From contig DATIPQ010000019.1 of assembly GCA_035471785.1 (NCBI GenBank), forward strand, positions 1 to 53,537: a stretch of 53,537 nt of DNA. The letters run 5' to 3'. Every line of letters begins with the position of its first letter. Position 1 is the first letter of the stretch. Below are positions 50,528-53,537 of the stretch, in pieces. Below the pieces are notes generated by a model. The model had not been told where the DNA came from. It did no database searches and was given only the letters and a program-made list of their open reading frames with translations. Source of the stretch: Acidobacteriota bacterium. Its GTDB lineage: Bacteria > Acidobacteriota > UBA6911 > RPQK01 > DATIPO01. Made by a program: the position numbers and the translations under genes.

Positions 50528-51808
50528 ATGCCTCAACACGTCAACGTCATCGTTCCAGAGGACAGCCAGGAAGGCACCGAAACCGCCGTCTCGGCCTGGA
50601 TGAAGGAAGTTGGAGATCGAGTCGAGAAAGACGAGCCCCTGTTGGAGCTGAGCACCGACAAGGTCAACATCGAAGTCGCCGCCCCTCAATCGGGACGCCT
50701 GGAGGAGATCCTGGCCAAGGCCGGCGAGTCGGTCGAGCCCGGCCAGGTGCTGGGCCGCATCTCGCTGGAGGCTGAGGCCGAGGCCGGCGATGGCGCCGCC
50801 GCTAAGCCGCGAAAGCCGCAAGGTCACTGGGGACTTCAAGACTCCACGCCGGAGGCGGGCTTTTCGGCAGGACAAGCAGAGGAGGCCCGGCAAAGGCTGA
50901 GTAAGGAAGAACGCCTCAGTCCCGCCGTACGCCGCCTGGTTAAGGAGCACGGACTCGACGTCAGCCGCATCCCCGGCAGCGGACGCGGAGGGCGGGTTAC
51001 CTTCGCCGACGCCCAAAGCTATCTGCAAGGCGCTTCAGCCCGCAGCGCCGCCGAGCAGCCCGGACGCGTGGCCGGCGACGGCGACGAACCGGTGGTGGTC
51101 TCGCGTTCTGACGAAGGCGTGGGGCACCGCTTCGTCCCCCACACCACCATGCGCCGCAAGATCGCCTCCCACATGGTGCAGAGCATGCTAGAGACGGCCC
51201 CCCACGTCACGGCCGTCTTCGAGGCCGACCTGACCCGGGTGGCCGAGCACATGGCCGCCAACCGCGACGACTTCCTCAAACGCGGCGCCAAGCTCACCTA
51301 TACGGCCTATTTCGTGGACGCCGCCGTCCAGGCCTTGCAGGCCGTCCCCGAGATCAACTCGCGCTGGCACGACGACGGACTGGAGATCTTCGCCGACTGC
51401 AATATCGGCATCGCGGCCGCCGTCAAGGGCGGATTAGTCGTCCCCGTCATCCGCCAGGCTCAATCGCGCAGCCTCTTCGGCATGGCCCAGAAGCTGCAAG
51501 ACCTGACCGAGCGCGCCCGCAAGGGCAAACTGACCGAAGAGGAAATGCGCTACGGCACCTTCACCATCACCAACCACGGCGTCAGCGGCAGCCTCATCGC
51601 CACCCCCATCATCAACCAGCCCCAAAGCGCCATCCTGGGCGTTGGAAAGATCGAAAAGCGCCCCGTCGTCAAAGAAACCCAACACGGCGACGCCCTCTTC
51701 ATCCGCCCCATGGCCTATGTGACACTGACCATCGACCACCGCGCCCTAGACGGCTTCCAAGCCAACTCCTTCCTGAGCATCTTCTCCCAAGCGCTGCAGC
51801 AATGGTAA
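50528..51808 (+). CDS. Dihydrolipoamide acyltransferase (E2) of a 2-oxoacid dehydrogenase complex
   Basis: 426 residues. One lipoyl domain (~1-80) with lipoylated Lys45 in ELSTDKVNIEVAAP, a peripheral subunit-binding domain (~135-175, LSPAVRRLVKEHGLDVSRIP), and a catalytic domain with DHRALDGF (His404, Asp408) near the C-terminus. It transfers the acyl group from the E1-bound intermediate to CoA and forms the core of the complex. It follows the fused E1 gene after 19 nt. Confidence 0.94.
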   Translation: MPQHVNVIVPEDSQEGTETAVSAWMKEVGDRVEKDEPLLELSTDKVNIEVAAPQSGRLEEILAKAGESVEPGQVLGRISLEAEAEAGDGAAAKPRKPQGHWGLQDSTPEAGFSAGQAEEARQRLSKEERLSPAVRRLVKEHGLDVSRIPGSGRGGRVTFADAQSYLQGASARSAAEQPGRVAGDGDEPVVVSRSDEGVGHRFVPHTTMRRKIASHMVQSMLETAPHVTAVFEADLTRVAEHMAANRDDFLKRGAKLTYTAYFVDAAVQALQAVPEINSRWHDDGLEIFADCNIGIAAAVKGGLVVPVIRQAQSRSLFGMAQKLQDLTERARKGKLTEEEMRYGTFTITNHGVSGSLIATPIINQPQSAILGVGKIEKRPVVKETQHGDALFIRPMAYVTLTIDHRALDGFQANSFLSIFSQALQQW

Positions 51809-52004
51809 ATGCCTCCCGCGTTGAAGAACGGGATTCGAATACTCCTTGACCCTCACCACCGCTCGACCTTCTGTTTTCTCAACTATTTTGATGGTTGCCA
51901 AAAGATACTCAATTATGGTATCTTGTGAACAGTCTAGTTTCTGGCAACAGCCGAAGAAAAGTCTAGTGTAAACATAGCTTCAAGACGATTCCAGGATATC
52001 GACG
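51809..52004. other. AT-richer gap with nested inverted repeats before the radical SAM gene
   Basis: GTTGCCA (51894-51900) pairs with TGGCAAC (51942-51948). Inside it AAGATAC (51902-51908) pairs with GTATCTT (51918-51924). The stretch is visibly more AT-rich than its surroundings, and AGTCTAGT occurs twice (about 51931 and 51960). It may be a regulatory leader or operator for the next gene. No terminator with a T run is seen behind E2. Confidence 0.5.
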
Positions 52005-53537
52005 GTGAAGTCAATCTACATCATTAATCCGAGGTCAGACTTCCCGACCTACTACGGGGCCGAGGTCTTCGCGGCATCAGGCCTGCCCAATCGGACCCTC
52101 ATCGCCGACTTGGCGACCGTGACTTTGGCAGCCTTGGTTCCAGACGGGCTTAGAGTCGAGTTATGCGATGAGAACCTATCGCCGATCCGATACGACGCTG
52201 ATGTCGACTTTGTCGCCATCACAGGAAAGATCACTCAATCGGCCTCCATGAAGCGGATCGCCTCGCAGTTTCGCGATCGGGGACGCACCGTGCTCATTGG
52301 AGGACCATACGCTTCCCTCAGCCCCAGGGAACTGCGCCCCTACTGCGACATTCTGGTAAGAGGAGAAATAGAGGGCATTTCGCAAGAGCTATTCGGCGAT
52401 CTTATGGCGGATTCTTGGAAAGACGAATACCGGGGAGGGCGTCCGGATCTCACTTTATGTCCAAGACCTGCGTGGGGCCTGTATCCCAACTCTGCGGCTT
52501 TGTTAGGAGCGGTCCAAACCTCGCGCGGGTGTCCATTTGAATGCGAGTTCTGCGACGTTATTCAGTATCTGGGACGGAAACAGCGCCATAAGCCGGTTGC
52601 CCAGGTCCTGGCGGAATTAGATCAAGTCTATGGGCACGGGTACCGTCACATCTTTCTCGCAGACGACAATTTCACAGTTCATCGAAGCCGGGCCAAGGAG
52701 TTGTTGGTGGCGATCAGGGACTGGCAGACAAGAAAAGGGAAGGCTCTCACTTTGTATACCCAGGTGTCGATCGACGCAGCCCGCGATGAGGAACTGCTGC
52801 GAATGTGCGCCGAAGCAGGACTTACAAGCGTCTTCATCGGCATCGAAACTCCCAACGAAGACAGTCTCAGAGAAAGTCGGAAACGCCAGAACCTGAACAT
52901 CGAACTGCTCAACGAAATCGGGCGTTTCCTTGAGCACGGAATCGCGGTCAGCGGGGGAATGATCGTCGGCTTTGACTCCGACGGCCTGGATATCTTCGAG
53001 ACTCAGTACCGGTTCGCGATGGCCTCCCCCATTCCGATCTTCAGTCTCGGAGCTTTAGTGGCTCCCGAAGCCACGCCTTTGCACGCCCGCATGAAAGAGG
53101 CTGGCCGCTTGGTCGGAGGCTCTGAGGTGGCGGCATCACCTTGGAGCACCAACATCAGCCCTTTGCAGATGAGCCGCCGCCAATTAATAGCAGGCCTGCG
53201 TGACCTCTGCGAACGCCTCTATCACCCCTCGGCGTTCGCTCGTCGCGTTCTCCACTTCGCTCAAGGCTTCAGGCCCAGGATCCGGCAAGGGGCTCACGCC
53301 TGCCCGGCCGAGGACCTTTCGTCCCACGATCCCCAGGTTTGGCGGCTCTTGGGCCGACTGTCAGCCAGGGGGCCGGAAGAAGCACTCATGTGGTCGAAGG
53401 TGAAGAAAGTACTGGCCGACAATCGGGAAGCTCGAAGACTGGTGATATCGATGTTGATGCAGTACGCCCAGATTCTCTACATGTATGAAGCTGCCGGACT
53501 GAGGGGGACTACGGCGATCGAAGGCAGTTCGGTTGGC
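52005..53537 (+). CDS. B12-binding-type radical SAM protein (3' end outside the window)
   Basis: 511 codons with no stop before the right edge. The N-terminal ~150 residues form a cobalamin-binding-type Rossmann domain (MKSIYIINPRSDFPTYYGAE, VLIGGPYASLSPRELRPYCD). The radical SAM core has Cys176, Cys180 and Cys183 in TSRGCPFECEFCDV, followed by IFLADDNFTVHRSRA and VFIGIETPNEDSLRES. The region after VSGGMIVGFDSD resembles the DUF4070 tail of this subfamily. Members methylate or rearrange diverse substrates, hopanoids included, so none is assigned. The start is GTG at 52005 with AGGA about 10 nt upstream; it is the only start giving a full first strand. Codon use seems less GC-rich than in neighbours. 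Confidence 0.88.
   Translation, partial: MKSIYIINPRSDFPTYYGAEVFAASGLPNRTLIADLATVTLAALVPDGLRVELCDENLSPIRYDADVDFVAITGKITQSASMKRIASQFRDRGRTVLIGGPYASLSPRELRPYCDILVRGEIEGISQELFGDLMADSWKDEYRGGRPDLTLCPRPAWGLYPNSAALLGAVQTSRGCPFECEFCDVIQYLGRKQRHKPVAQVLAELDQVYGHGYRHIFLADDNFTVHRSRAKELLVAIRDWQTRKGKALTLYTQVSIDAARDEELLRMCAEAGLTSVFIGIETPNEDSLRESRKRQNLNIELLNEIGRFLEHGIAVSGGMIVGFDSDGLDIFETQYRFAMASPIPIFSLGALVAPEATPLHARMKEAGRLVGGSEVAASPWSTNISPLQMSRRQLIAGLRDLCERLYHPSAFARRVLHFAQGFRPRIRQGAHACPAEDLSSHDPQVWRLLGRLSARGPEEALMWSKVKKVLADNREARRLVISMLMQYAQILYMYEAAGLRGTTAIEGSSVG

Overview
The window is GC-rich, densely coded bacterial DNA that most resembles Acidobacteriota. This is inferred from gene families, not from a 16S gene. 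The evidence is an Oar-like TonB receptor with an N-terminal carboxypeptidase-regulatory-like domain, a GWxTD-domain protein, an acidobacterial-type VWFA protein, a CRTAC1/ASPIC-UnbV protein, and many plain housekeeping genes between them. Two genes are cut by the window edges: the CRTAC1-like gene on the left and a B12-binding radical SAM gene on the right. I see no CRISPR array, prophage, intact insertion sequence, tRNA or rRNA.

Layout. 0-2.2 kb: truncated CRTAC1-like gene, then a decayed vapBC toxin-antitoxin pair. 2.2-5.3 kb: ilvD, a divergent 5'-3' exonuclease and the tmRNA gene. 5.3-19.7 kb: a carbohydrate-uptake and hydrolysis locus. It has a cytoplasmic-type GH3 and a TonB receptor on the minus strand, and a divergent set of ROK repressor, secreted GH3, two TPR proteins and a GWxTD protein on the plus strand. 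The divergent control region holds two copies of a 13-bp palindrome. 19.8-24.1 kb: methyltransferase, PIG-L deacetylase, FmdB-type zinc ribbon, a repeat-rich gap and purD. 24.1-27.6 kb: a metal-uptake operon with a palindromic box, a membrane-anchored DtxR-FeoA-FeoA fusion and a FeoB split into separate GTPase and permease genes. 27.7-33.6 kb: ligA, a small zinc-finger-like protein, threonine synthase and hslVU. 33.6-38.3 kb: lipoprotein, transaldolase-family gene and a three-gene acyl-CoA carboxylase set. 38.4-43.9 kb: folC, accD, rlmB, gltX and a chorismate mutase-TyrA fusion. 44.2-51.8 kb: a DUF4097-VWFA protein, an unrecognised 786-residue protein translationally coupled to a fused E1 alpha/beta 2-oxoacid dehydrogenase, and its E2. 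52.0 kb to the end: the radical SAM gene.

The most interesting signals are not single known genes. (1) Twelve gene starts have a TANNNT -10-like hexamer only 6-8 nt before the start codon, a pattern that predicts widespread leaderless transcription. (2) A gap-free repeat of about 90 nt, with a covarying terminal hairpin, fills the gaps of two separate convergent gene pairs. (3) The metal operon combines a membrane-anchored regulator fusion, a split FeoB and a palindromic box. (4) A large Rossmann-like protein of unknown function is coupled to the E1 gene. (5) Several intergenic structured elements (58-bp tandem repeats, a 28-bp inverted repeat, a hairpin exposing an anti-Shine-Dalgarno loop) are not explained by the genes.
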